Shown here: positions 48,730-62,024 of the stretch, piece after piece
Numbering within the stretch: position 1 is the first letter of the stretch
Layout of the letters: each line of letters opens with the position of its first letter
DNA from: Drosophila miranda
Lineage: Eukaryota; Arthropoda; Insecta; Diptera; Drosophilidae
Assembly: GCF_003369915.1 (NCBI RefSeq)
Contig: NC_046675.1
Location: 9,424,001 to 9,488,000 of the forward strand
DNA length: 64,000 nucleotides
Direction: 5' to 3'
Notes under the pieces: model-generated
What the model saw: the letters and a program-made list of their open reading frames with translations, nothing else
Database searches by the model: none
What the model was told of the DNA's origin: nothing
Program-made: the position numbers and the translations under genes

Positions 48730-50397
48730 TTAGCTTCTAGGTTTTGCTGCTGCTGCTTCTGCTCCTGAATGGCACATCGATTAATGGTTTGAATCCTTCA
48801 CATATTCCTCTGTCTCTCTCTCTCTGCGGACACTGGCCTTTTGCGGTCTTGGCTTTTGCTGCTGCTTGGTTATATTTTATGTGTTTTCCTTTTGATTTGG
48901 CATCACATGCACTGCAAATGGAAATACAGTAAACGGAATTGACATTAAAAGGCTTGTCGGATAGATAGCTGGGAGGAGGGGCGGGGAAAAACCACAAACC
49001 CGAAAACCAAGGCAGAACTTTGATAAAAAAATATAAAATATATGAAGGTTATATCTAATCGTAGCTCTTTTTTATTACAGGTGTGTGTGTGTGTGTGTTC
49101 GGGGACTGTGATTTCTGATTTCTTTGTGCTGACAGATAAGAGATAACTGATAGGCGGATAAGAGGCCCCAAGAAGAGGGAAGCACCGCCCGACGGGTTGG
49201 GGTTGCCAGGCGAAGGCTTACGGTTTTGAATGATTGACTGGTGACTGGCCCGAGTCCTGACAATTAACATGCCCCTCTTGGAACTGGGAAAAGTCTGCCT
49301 CAGAGCCGCACAATCCTTGCGGCAAATGGCAGCAGTAGCCACTCTGTCCTTGCGGCAAATGGCTGAAGGAGCCGCTCAGTCCTTGCGGCAAATGGCAGCA
49401 GACGCCGCGGCGTTTAATTAAATTTACACATTCCATTTTGATTCTCATTTAGGATGCCTTTCCCCCGGTAAAGCCATTGACCGGAAACACTGAGTGGGGG
49501 CGGCAGCGGCTGTCTCATCGCGAAGGAAATGTAAAGCGGAAATGAAGCCAGAAATGAAGGACGCACCAGGAGCAGGCTTCATTTGCATGAACTTCAATTT
49601 TCCAGTGCAGTGGAGGGGAGGGACACGCGGGAGGCACACAAAACTGCAAGTCAAACACCTCGGATGCCATGCGAGCAGTCCATGGCCTGCAGTCGATTCC
49701 CAAGTGAAAAACATGTTAAACATGGCCCACACACACTCACACACACAGAGACAGGAACCACAAGGCGTATGAGTGACAAACAGGTAAATGCGATCAAACT
49801 TGGCCAACAGCTGCCTCCCTGCCTGTCCGCCTCCCTGCCAGTCCGCCCGCCTGCCTGCCTGCCGCTGCTGCGTGGGCGCGTCGCTACATCGTGTGTTTGT
49901 GTGTGTTGGCCAACCGGAACTGGCTGGAGAGAGGGGGGGAAGAGAGAGAGTGGCACACACAGAAAAAGTTTGCCCAGCTGCCTTTTTTCCATACAGCGTT
50001 AAGGGGAGAGTGCTGGGTATATCCACGCGATGCGAGGGTTTGTTCGATTCCCCTAAAGACCAGAACCTACCCCATAAATACCTTCTCCAGCTGCAAAATA
50101 TAATGGCCTCTTGCGAGCTTTCTTTCGTATTCGTTTCTAAAGCAAAGACTGAAATATCTGTAATTTCTTTCATTTCAAAGAAACCTTCTTTCTTTCTCGT
50201 GGCGTTTCATATAACGATATTATCCCCCCATCTGCCAAAAATCATCACAATCAGACAATTTTTAGGACTTAAAAATGTCAAAAATATGTGTGGTTTCCAC
50301 CATTTAAAAGATAAATGGCTCCTTTTTAGTGGAGCTATCATTAAAAGAAAACTATTATCTGCTCTACATATTTTCCAAAAATCATTCCAAAATATTA

Positions 50398-50625
50398 CAT
50401 TTTTTTTTTTTAATTTTTGAAGATTTTTTGATATTTATTTTTTAAAATAAAATTTTTTTACTGCTTTTTTTTAAACTGTTAAAATTTTATTTTAAATTTT
50501 GACATTTTATTTTAAATTTTGAAATTCTTTTTGTTTTTTTTTTAAGTTTTGAAAATTTTTTTTTTTAACTTTAAAAACATTTCTTTACATTTTTTTCATA
50601 TTTGTAAACAAAAATATCTAATATT
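50398..50625. repeat. Degenerate T-rich/AT-rich tract
   Basis: About 230 bases of T runs with interspersed AAATTTTGA, AAAATTTTATTTTAAATTTT and similar words. Sub-units such as TTTTATTTTAAATTTTGA recur at least twice in tandem (about 50480-50525). Confidence 0.85.
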
Positions 50626-53600
50626 TTGTTAAGATACAGATGTAAAAAATCCAAAATGTATCCAAAATAGGTACAATAAAATATTGGGTATCTGAAAGTC
50701 GAGCCCTGGGCCTCCCCCCGCCTTTGCGATTCACAATTTTCGCCATGCGATTGAATTGAATTTTCCACAGAATACATATACATTATGTAAACATATACAT
50801 ATATATATGTACATATATGTACATCGTACACCTCATCAGCTTGTTTACACAGAAAAGTTGTGTGGCCGTTGCTTTTCGCAGTGTCTTTGGTTTAATTTAT
50901 CTGAATAACCTTCGCCGTGGGAGGTCGAGCCCCTCTCCAAAACAAAACAACAAACAGAGAACCCCATCGTGGCATTAAATATATCGGATAGATCGGGAGA
51001 GATAGCGTCCATTCCATTCCATTCATTTATTTCATGATATTTTATATAAAATGATAGGTGGGAGGGGGAGGAGGGTGTGCCCAGCCCCGAGACAAATGAC
51101 CAACAACAGCATTGGCATCGGCATGGACATTGGCAGCGCGATGAATGGCTGACCATTAGGCCTGGGAGTGGGGGCCCACCCCCTTTAATGGGAGGGGGTG
51201 TCTCTGTGTGTGTGTGTGACCTTATGACATTATTTACTCAACAGCAAAAACAACAATAAAACATTGTAGTGAGGGCCAAAAAAGTTCATCATAGAAGAAA
51301 CAAAAACCCAAGAGGAAATGGCCGAATCGCTGGATACCCTTGAGGCACAAAATGTTCCATAAGCGAACGGATACATTCGTTTCGAATCACACAAACAGAG
51401 AGAGATTCGGGATATTTTGCAAGGAAACCACAAAAAAGGCATCAATATGGGGGAAAAAACACCTGTAACACGCAATCAGCTGTTTTTACGAATTATTGGC
51501 ATTCACATGTGAACGTTGGGTAATGGATCTGTGATATTACAGACCAATGCCACACTTTGGCTTTGGCTTTTGCTGATCGAAAATCAAACACCTTCCAAAA
51601 ACCATAATACCCTGTGCCACAGGGTGCTCTCGGCACAGGGCGGCGCCTCTTGCAATATATAATGAGACAAGTTTTCGCCACTTTTTCACTCTCTTTCTCT
51701 ATTTTCCTCTTCGCTTTTGTTTTGTTTTGTTTTGCTTTGTTTCGCTGTTGTTTTCGTGTTGGCATTTGTACGATTTTTCGCCGCTTAGAGTGGGCCACCA
51801 CTCATCGTTTCGGCCAGGCCATCTAATGACTAAGCCACTCGCCTCGACCCTCGACCCTCGGTCGGTCGGTCGCCCACTCACGCCGGGGTGGAAATTCTAT
51901 TCCATTTCCACACTTCATGCCACATGCCACATGCCACAGGGCGCGATGGCTACGATGTATTCCTGACGCATGTCCATTGCGTGTCTTTTTTCTTCCTTTT
52001 TTTTAAGACAATCAATAAGCCATAAAACTGTTTCGAGGCTTGGAAATGCTACCAACGATTGTCGTCAATTGTCGCTTTGTTTTGGTTTAATGTCGGGCCA
52101 AAACCCTGACCTACACGTAACCCAATCTGCCCGTTGAAGACCATTTTTATTGGTCGTTTTTTTTTATTGATTTATTGGTTTTTATTGGTCCAAAGAACTC
52201 AAGCAATCGAAAGTTTTTTCCATATTTAGGCACAATTTTTGATGCATTTTGAGGAACATCTCAACCTTTTTACCATAAAGAAATATCTTCGAATGAGTAT
52301 CAAAATGTTTAGCATTTCATCTGTTAATGATCTTTCCTCATTCAAGTGCCACAATCTTTATAGGGAACCCCTTTTAATGTACGTCTTTCTTTATTGATTA
52401 TTCCTTAAGTGTTCTCGGGACTGGCGTCAAGTGCAAATATTTAATGAATATGTTTCAATTGATAGCTGAATAGATATTTGCTTCGACAGTTGCTGTTTGG
52501 TGTCAATTGAGAATCAACTATTTGCTATTTCCACTCAAACAAATGTAAATATACCTACGTAGGTTGTATGGAAAGTTGATACGTATTTCTGTATCAATAA
52601 TCGTGGCAACAAAGATTCGAAAATAAGCAAAATACATTCCCTCTACGATTTGGAGGCTTCGCCATCGCTTCCATTAATCCCAGATTTGTTCCTCGAAAAC
52701 CGATTCAAGCCAGCCGAAATTTCGGAGAATGCCCAGACCTCGTGAAAGCACAAAACAACATTCAGGCGTGTGCATGACTGGGCGTATTCCTTCGTGAGAC
52801 TCAAGTCTGGAAGCGAGGCTCGTTCCCACGAATCCAAAAACAACATCGCTGCTCTACTCGTATTTCGCTGAATATTTTCCGTGGGTATTTTACAATTTTG
52901 AGTGTTTATTTGACACAAAGAAAAGCCTGCGAAAATGAAACCTCCTCACTTGCTTTTGTTAAATAAATATTCATTGCTTTTTATCGTCTAAAAACATATT
53001 TAAATTCCATTTTTCTTGTATTTTTCCAATGCGGTTTAATCATCTAACAAATATTACATTTTTTGTGCCGCTTCAGTGAAATTTCTGTCGACATTTTCAT
53101 CATATTTGCGACGGTTATTAGGTGAAAAGTCTAAGCTTTTTGCACGGGAAAAGGCAAAGCAATGATAATGTCCGCTTGAGAGATGATAAGCACAAAGGTT
53201 CCTCCATCTAGCCCCTCGTTCCGCCTTGGGGAGGGAGGGGTGGCTCGTGTGGGGGTAAAAATTGCGCACTGTTTTCATTTTCGCTTTCGCTGCGTACTTG
53301 AAACGTGTCTCAGGAACTGCATGCGAGGAAAATGCTGGAAAAACTACGCAGTAAACATCGCGCCGTTGTCCATGGGAGGAATCTCACACCCCAAACAGAA
53401 AATCCTCACACGACGAGGGGGGAAGGCGGGGGGAAAAAAGAGTTCATGGACGGTTGAGAATTTCATTTCTCGTCAGTTGCAGCAGCAATGCGTGACTAGA
53501 ATGGGTGGAAAATGCTTAAACAGTTTTCACAGGAGGGACTCCTCTCTCTTCCGATAAAATTACAGGCTGCCTTCCGTTGCGTGTCTCGTGAGAGAGAGGC

Positions 53601-54450
53601 AGAGATAGAGAGAGCATCTCGTACAATCTCCATCATCCCATCATAATCTCGCATGCATGAAATTGATTTCCATTTCCACGCAGAGGCAACAATTATCGAG
53701 GAAAGCATTCCCTCATTCGATCGATGGAATTGTGGGCGGCACCGTACGGTCCTAATAGAATTTTCATCCAATGCGCACTGGAAATTCAAAACCTTGACCT
53801 CCCTTGGGTCGTGTTCCTCCCTCCATCCCTTTGCACCCCCCTCTCCCTCTATGTGTGGTGGCTCTGTGGCTGTATTGATATCATTAAATCAATCAAATCA
53901 GCATCCAGCCAGCGACATTGCATATGCATAGAGAGAGAGAGGGAGAGGTGGTGGAGAGAGGGGGGGAAATGTGGCATGTATCTCATGGCACGTAGGACAT
54001 CGCACATACCCACTGGTATCCTTTGTTGAAGGCCCTTTTGCTATGCGGGGTTTTTTCGCGTTGGTAAATCATTCGATAGCTATCGATGGATATTACAATG
54101 CGACTCTGTGGTGCCATTGTCATCCCATGATTGTAGGGGCATAAAGTGAAGAGAACTATTAATCTTTTCTGTAATTTAATATGCCATAAAGACTGAAATA
54201 TAATCGAGTTTATTTCATTCCGCGGACTGCCATCGACTACCGATAGTTATCGTCGGATTCTCAGCAGGTACGAGGCACCTAAACGTTTGATATTCACACG
54301 GTCTTAGTAGGTTTTTGTGCTCTGGAAATGATGTGGTATAGTGATTTCCTTCAATGAAATATTTGAATACCAAACATACTGTTTCCATACAAAAAAAAAT
54401 GTTATTCTTTCAACGATGAAATATTTGAATTGATGAAAAATTACAAAAGC

Positions 54451-54740
54451 ATCGGTGGAAAAATAATTGTGAAATATTTCTTTATATGGAAATAATTCTT
54501 TGAAATATATTTCCATTAAAGTTGATTTATGTTCCATATTATTGAATATTTCGTTGGTGAAAAATTGCATTCGCTATTATTGCATTCTCCAAAAAGCATC
54601 GGTGAAACACTTATTGTGAAATATTTCTTTTAAATATATTCCCATTCTGGCATTATTAAAGTTGATTTTTATTGCATTTTATTGAATATTTTCTTGGTGA
54701 AAAATTTCTTTATTTCCCCAAAAATCATCGGTGAAAAACG
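54451..54740. repeat. Diverged tandem repeat with ATCGGTGAAA modules
   Basis: The word ATCGGTG[GA]AA recurs at 54451, 54598 and 54727. The first two copies are each followed by ATTGTGAAATATTTCTTT, and each module then has TTTATTG.. or TTATTGAATATTT and TTGGTGAAAAATT. Spacing is about 147 and 129 bases, so this is a decayed tandem array of roughly 130-145 bases, starting perhaps near 54340. Confidence 0.8.
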
Positions 54741-54992
54741 CAACGTGCCACAGCAGCAGCTTTGAGTCTTTGCTGCGAAAAATGCGCCTTGTTTAATTTA
54801 CATAAAGCTAAAGGAAATGGAACAATAAGTTTTATACGATTTTGTTGCATCCACAAGAAAGAGGCAGCAGTGGTTGGGGGAGGATGGAGCTGCAACAGAA
54901 GCGAAAGTTTTTCGCCACACGAAAGTGCCTCTCGCGGCGACGACTCTGCCGCTGCTGCTGCTGCGTGTGCCCTCAAGGCAGGAGGCGCCACG

Positions 54993-54993
<1 letters not shown>

Positions 54994-55059
<66 letters not shown>
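54994..55059. repeat. Long (CA)n microsatellite
   Basis: An uninterrupted run of about 33 CA units, the longest microsatellite in the window. It yields spurious Thr-His or Cys-Val open frames on both strands. Confidence 0.98.
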
Positions 55060-55060
<1 letters not shown>

Positions 55061-57920
55061 CGAGGGAAAACACATTGTAAATGTCATGTGGGTGGATGGC
55101 AGAGGGGCAGAGTGGCGGAGAGTAGGACGGTGGATCGGGTGGGTGGTCAAAACTGGAAGATGGCGGCTGCTGCTTCTCCTCCCCTCCCCTCCCAACCCCT
55201 TTTCGGTTACATTTCATGCCCCACTCGTCGTTCCGTTGGCGTGCCTGCATTTTTTATTTGGTTTTTATTTTTTGCAGGCCCCACCAGACACCGAAAAGCC
55301 CCCTTTCTAACAAAATTATAAGATCTAGATTTCAATGGGAATTGGGTCACTCCTCCTGGGGGTAAATATTGCAAGTAAAATGAATTTTAAATATTTACAG
55401 CACTCAGGGAGTCGCACAAGTCGAAAACAACAGCCCAAAGGAAAGGATGGAGGGGAGGGGAGGGGGAGGGGGAGGCAACTGTCGGCAAAAAAAGTTGGCA
55501 GCTCGTTGGAAATTGTTGAAGTTTTCACAGTTAAATGGCAGGCCAAACTATCGATTGGTGTCCTGCCAATCCAAGAAACGATAGAGAGAGAGAGAGAGAT
55601 GGAGAGTGTATCCATTCGCTTATGGGAAATTTGCATTCAACGCATACGAATGGCATCCAGAATGAAATGAAGCCAACAAATGAAAGAAAGTAGAAAGAAA
55701 GCGGAATGGCATCCGCAGGACGGGGGGGAAATGGAATAAAAGGTGAGCAAACGGGAGAGGGGGAGATGGAAACAAAAGAAAAGCAATTCAAGGACTTTTC
55801 CCCACCTTCGAGGGCTTAATGCTTTTTAGTAATTCACAATTGACAAGCAGAGGATTCAATTTATTGATAGGCACCACTTGACGCTGAACGCTGCCACACG
55901 TTGCTGCCACGTGCCACACCTGGACAGAGCCAAAGGGAGACCAGACCAGACCACACCTTTTAGCCCTCTGTCACTGAAAAATGTGGAAATGTAATCAACG
56001 CACGCAATGCGACAAATGAAAATAGAAATAACAAGATTCGAGGCATTTGATACCCCCTACAGAAGAATATTTATTTCTATATATGGAATATGTGTATCCC
56101 TTCTTTTGATCCAACATCAAACCATTGGATCATGACCTTATGGGATCATTAGGGCCATAGGAATCGGAAATGTTTCTTCGTGATTTTATCGTTAAATATC
56201 CGAAAACTCTTGTGGTTTCAGAGGAAACGAATGTGTGGCCGTTCGCTTATGGGGAAATTCGTACATTCCACAAATGTGCCCAAGCTGACGAAGGATCTGT
56301 GTAAAGTGTCTCCCCAGAAACACATCCTTCTCGTTCATAATCATAATGCCCCCCCCCTCGCCTTTTGCCAGGGATATACAAAGGATATTCTTAGTCATAA
56401 CACACTGCTCCTGCAAAGGACACATGCAGGGGGACCAAGCAGTGTCATAGCGGGGGCCCGCCGACATTTATGGGCCACCAAAAATAGAACCGACAACTGC
56501 AGAACATTCTACATCTATTTTTGGAGTGGCACACTCAAAGCCAGATTCAAATCCACAAGCCCGATGCGAGTACGTCAGAGAGGCGGTCGACCCACCCACA
56601 GCCATTGACTGGCAACGCATTTTCCAGCAGCCGTGCAGAAGGGCAATTATAATTGCGGATCCACGTGCGGATGTTGACGTCAGGAAAGAGCCAAGTGCGA
56701 TGCAACACGGCTTGAAAATTGAACGATTTTCCATGTACACGTATTTATGTTTAATTATTCAAAGTGAAATGCGTTCGGCGAGAGTGAAAATGGAAAGCTC
56801 TTCGCGAGAGAGAGAGAGAGGGGGGGAAAGCCGTGAGTAAGTTTCCTTGGAAAAACCCAATGGGGTCAAGCAGCAATGTCGATGTGTGTTTTCCTCGTAA
56901 ATGATTAAAGAAAAGCCGAGTGAGAGGCACTGGCAGGGTCTAAGAGCAGATGAGGAGTGGTCCCGGTTCCCTGGAAGATTTGGCTAATGGAATGCCCGAA
57001 GAAGAGTTCCCGTTAATTGGCGGATATCGCCCATCTTCAAAGGAACTACTAACTAAAACCCTTGAAGCAGAGGTAATGGAAGAGAGTAACGGAATCAATT
57101 GGTTCACCCAAACACCCCACCCACCCTATGGTACAGCATTCACAACATTTAATCGTTGATTCATCATCAAAAAGATGGTATTCGGTGCAGTTTCTAGGTA
57201 CTGTTTTAGAGAAGGTTAGACAATGGATCTGTTGTTTTTTATTTAATTTTTAAAATTACAATAAAATACCCTACCGCAGGCGAATACTTAATATAATTAC
57301 GAGTCGTTATGGGTTGTAGTTATTGTAATATCATCAATTACTAAACGTCTAATGCAACAGTTCCATTAAGCGGCGTATTCCACATGCAATCATGACACGT
57401 GAATGGCTTGCCATTCAAAGCGAATGTGGCCGTTCGTTTAGGACAGCTTTGGTTATATCCTGCATGTAAAAGAGGCCCTTGGCCCTTGGCCCTGCCTTGG
57501 TACTGGCCTCGAAGTGCCTAAACAGTTCTTATCGAGTGGATGGGCTTTTTCGGAGAGTCGTCAAGTAACACACACACACACACATCTGTCATAACATCTG
57601 TCTTCTAGGGTTTACATAACATTGGATGTAACTTATTGTTGGTGTTGGCAGCACAGGCAGAGCCACGCCAAGTGCCAATGGAAATGGAAAGTAGAAAGCC
57701 ACAAAATTAGTTGACAACAGCCAAAGGCACAGCGACAGACACAGGCACAGGCACAAAGCTAATTGCATCAGCCGACGACTGTTATGTGCTGCTGCTGGCA
57801 TTGGAGGGGGTGTAACAATATTTCATTCCTTTTTTCCTCTTGGAATAGGGCCCCCAAAAGCCAAAGCCACAAAACATATGACGAAACCGTAAAACACACG
57901 AAAAGCAGACGAACCAAATC

Positions 57921-58036
57921 GCAGAGCAGAGCAGAGCGCGAAGCAGAGCAGCGGAGCAGAGTGGCAGAGCAGAGAGCGGTGTAGAGAGGCGGAGCAGAGC
58001 GCGGTGCAGAGAGCGCAGAGCAGAGGGTGGAGCGGA
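57921..58036. repeat. Degenerate GCAGAG minisatellite
   Basis: About 115 bases built from GCAGAGCAGAGCG and GGAGCAGAG variants, purine-rich on the plus strand, with no stable period longer than 5-6 bases. Confidence 0.85.
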
Positions 58037-58472
58037 TAGGAGAACGAGAGATGAGACAAGACAACAGCAGTCACAACAATTTCCTCAATTTAATTAAATA
58101 ATTAAACGCTGAGACACGGTGCGTTGTCGGGTAGACACAACATTTTCACTAATTAAAAAAAAAAGGAAAGACAAGAAAAGGAAAGGAAACATAATATTAA
58201 GGGGAACGCAAAGTGGGAGGAATATTAAATAATATATCCACCCTATTCTCCCCACAATCGGATCCTCGTATAAACACTATTTGCCCTCAAGACTGGCTCG
58301 CCCGCCCAGCAGCAGCTTAGTTTCTTCCTTTTCTCGTTTTCCTCCTTCTCCCTGTTTCCATGCACAGACATGCACAAACACACGGCAAGCGACTGCAATG
58401 TCGCCCTCTCACTCTCTGTTACTCTCTCGCACAAACCGCTATCGCCTGATCTTCTGTGAGAGAACCAAAGCT

Positions 58473-58545
58473 CTGTTTACACTACACCGCTTTTTCGGCT
58501 GTGGAGTTTCCCTGCATTCGGACAGAAACCATGTAGTGTAAACAG
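58473..58545. repeat. 14-bp perfect inverted repeat, 45-base spacer
   Basis: The left arm CTGTTTACACTACA (58473-58486) and right arm TGTAGTGTAAACAG (58532-58545) are exact reverse complements. AAAGCT and AGCTTT words flank the arms outside. The structure looks like a very small inverted-repeat element or a hairpin. Confidence 0.85.
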
Positions 58546-61500
58546 CGCCTAAGCTTTTTGCGGTCTGAAATAAAATAAACGCGAGGGGGAGGGGGAGATT
58601 ATTTGTTGCGTTCTTTACTCGTTTACTTCTTTTGGTGAATGGGTATCCCAATAGTCGTATCATTCTCTAGAGTTTCTATTTTCTGTTCTTCAGACGCCGC
58701 CTTTCAGTTCAATGATTTCATTTACCTATCGCGTCACCCATAGAGGTAGGTATGTATATATGTATTATATACATACATGTATATAGGCAGCAGGTATTTT
58801 ATAGATTTACGTACTACTTTTTGTAAAATATATGCCACAATGCAAATTCAATGCCAAAGCATGGAAAATTTTTTTTATTAAAAAGCGCCCTGCCCACATC
58901 TCTCTTCTCTCCCTCTCCCTCTCCCTCTCTCTCTTTTCGCAATCTATTGGCTGTATTTTTTCTTCTATTTTTTAATTAAGAGATTTTGAGCTGTGATAAC
59001 CAGTCGGGGGGCTGTATGCCTCTGTGTGTGTGTGGGCGTGGCACCCATCTAATCAAAAATCAGCACAAAAATATGAATGTCGCATAAACAGTGGACTACA
59101 AAAAAAGACAATCAAGCGCAGAAAATAAGTAAAAATGTATCTCAGGTGAAAGATAAGATAGCCATATGGTAGGTGTTCTTGCCACCTGAAAAAACCAAAA
59201 AGAAACAAACAAACAGAGAGGGAGAGGGAGGGGGAGAGGGGAGAGGGAGACCAGTGGCTGTTGGCCCACCTGTGGGGTGGAGGTGCACTTGTTTCACTTC
59301 TCGGGCCCTCGCTGGTGGCCAAACAAGTGCTAATTATTAATTGTGCAATGTGCGATTTTATTTAATTGCTGCAGCTGTCTGTCTGTCTGTCGAACTGTTC
59401 CACCGAGTGTTTTTTTGTTTTTTATTGATTTAACGGCCATGACGCCACTCGAGGAAACAGAAGGAACCCAACAGAAGGGGGGAGGGGGTACTCCCTAAAT
59501 AGTCATTGAAATACTATTGAATCCTACCCATTCAAGGTCAAATGATTTCATGCACAGCTGTGGAATTTCCGTTTACCATATTCTGTATGCTATAAATAAA
59601 CACTGAAAATAAATTAAGAACATTACAAAAATACATTGAACTGCACTTGAGACGACGACGATGCCACCGACGACGCACGGGTTTTCGCCACAGGATGCCC
59701 CGCAGAAAAACGGAACACACCCCCTCCCTCCCCACAATTCTTCAGCGGAAAGAAAAAATCAGCAAAAAGATTTTTTACTGGCACTCAAAATGTTCCCCCG
59801 CGTCTAAAATTATATTATGAGCGATGAAAAACGTCATTAATTGCGGCAAAAGGTAGAAAGCAGCGGGAGAAAAGCGAAAGGAAAAGCTGAAAATTCGAGT
59901 GTGTCTGGGACAGAAAATGTAAAAATATTTCTACAGTTTGTGGCAGTCGGACTGAATGTACGAATAGTTTTCCTTAATGGTTCCTCAGGGGGGTTCTACA
60001 AGAACTCTTACAGGAAGGAAACCAAAAGATCCACTTTTGAGGAACTGAAAACTGTTGGATGCTGCCGTTGGGGGTCTCTCAATCTGGAGGCCTTTTAACG
60101 TTCCACTGCCCCACTAGCAGCTGATTGTGCCACTCGTTAGCGAGACGTGCCAGAAATCTGGGGGCGTGGCGGGAGCAATCATCTAATTATAACGAGAGAA
60201 ACATTTGCCCTCTGCGCTCAGGCGGTTGTGAATTTATCTCCATGTGAAAAATCGTGTATGTTTTTAGCTTTTTCCATCGACTGTTTCCGAGTTTCTACCA
60301 ATATTACGAGTGTTTTTCATCTCTCTAACAAACAAGTAAACAGAATTTCGATTGAACAAACAGGAGCTCTATTCCCAGAGGGTATCCGAATCGAATATTT
60401 TCCAACAAATTGAAAGAACTTCTGCTGCAGATTAAATAACACATTTTGAGCCAAGAACTTTGATAGATATTTGCAGAAAATTCAATGGAAAATGCCAGGC
60501 AATGCGAAAACATGGAGAAAACTGTGTAAATCAAGTCAATTGCAATGGAGTTTGTGCTTTATTTTTAGAGCAGACAAGGGGCTCCGGCTCCGGCTCCCCC
60601 TCCATCGCCCTTCTATAACGATGTAAACAGACGGGGAAAACACGAAGCAGGTGGAGAGACCCAGAGAAGGTCTTTCTGCTGTTCCATGTGGCATCTGCAA
60701 TCCAAAGACAAACAGAATGAGTGGCAAAAAGTGAGGTCAGTTGTGTCAAAACAGACAGCAACCAAGAGAGAGAGAGGCATATGGGGCATGGAGGGGGAGA
60801 GGGGGGGCTTTAAACACGCTCTTTAACCGCTGCAGCCAGGCAGAAAATGTTGAAGTTGCAACCAAATGAACATCCGTGAGAGAAGGTGAACAGACGGCAA
60901 GCAGGTCGCCCCCGGGAGGAGATGGAGGTGGAGGAGAGGGACTTAATAGAGCTCCTCTTTGGAGAATGTGGAGCACTTTTCATACGTGGCTCCTCCCAAG
61001 GCATTTATGGCCACAAATTCCGCTTCACTGAAATCTCCAATGGAAACGCAAATTGTCTTCTGCGTGTGTGTTTGTGTGTGTGTGGCACAAACGGGGGAGT
61101 CATGCTGATGGCATGGCATTTATTTCAGTTGACCGACTTGGTTAATTCATTTAAATTACTTGGAAGTAGAGACCCCCCCACCCAGAATGTGGGTTACCCT
61201 CGAGATATATTAAAGGGAGAGTACAAGAAATTTATAAAAATTTCATGCAAATAGGATTATAGGGAGCCAAAAGAATACTCTGTATTTTCCCATACGAATC
61301 AATGCTTTCAATTGTCTACGTATCTACTTTTTACGTCAAAGCCCAGTCTGGGCCACAGAACGAGAGAGAGAGAGAGAGAAGCACACACACAAGCACACAC
61401 ACACACGCACACAGCCACAGAGACATGCAGTGGGGCAGTAGTGCGGCACGGAATAGCAAGTGACAAACCCGCTTAGGCAAACAAAACACTTGGATCCCGG

Positions 61501-61968
61501 GGATCGATCGATCGCACAGCTAAAAAAAAAACTGGAAATTGTCTGCCTTTTGCATACGTTCCGTTCGCTCGTTCGTTATCGTTCTTTTCGTTGTATTTAT
61601 TGTTCTGACGGAGCTCCAAAGAAACACCTTAATTGCATACAAGTCACGTTCAATTTTTGGGTTGGGATGTGCTCTTCGGAGTATCATGAATTATTATAAT
61701 TAATCCGGGTGTAGACAGAGAGAGAGCGAGCGAGCGATATATTATGGTTAATGGTTTAATTATATTGTCAAACATTGGTCTGTTGCAAGGGCCTTGTCAC
61801 CTGTCCAATGTGGGATGGTGAGGGGAGGGGGCTGCCCCCCTGGACATTATTTACCATTTTGACACATTTATGTTAATTTCAAACAGTAGGCTCGACGAAC
61901 GGACAATATGTGCCCCTGTATGTGTCAATTGGAGAACTTGTTAATTTGTCGAGCAGGTTCTGGAACCG

Positions 61969-62024
61969 CCACCTCACCTCACCACACCACACCACGCCAC
62001 AGCACACCACACCGCACCACACAG
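61969..62024. repeat. Degenerate (CACAC)n / (CACCA)n tract
   Basis: A pentameric CACAC run with substitutions (CACCT, CACGC, CAGCA). Confidence 0.85.

Noticed and set aside
49445..50173. 242-residue open frame on the minus strand
   Set aside because: The translation is low-complexity with no recognisable domain and a competing open frame lies on the other strand; no splice or conservation support could be seen.
54725..55321. Four overlapping open frames of 150-180 residues
   Set aside because: They exist because the CA microsatellite has no stops in most frames; their flanks do not resemble protein.
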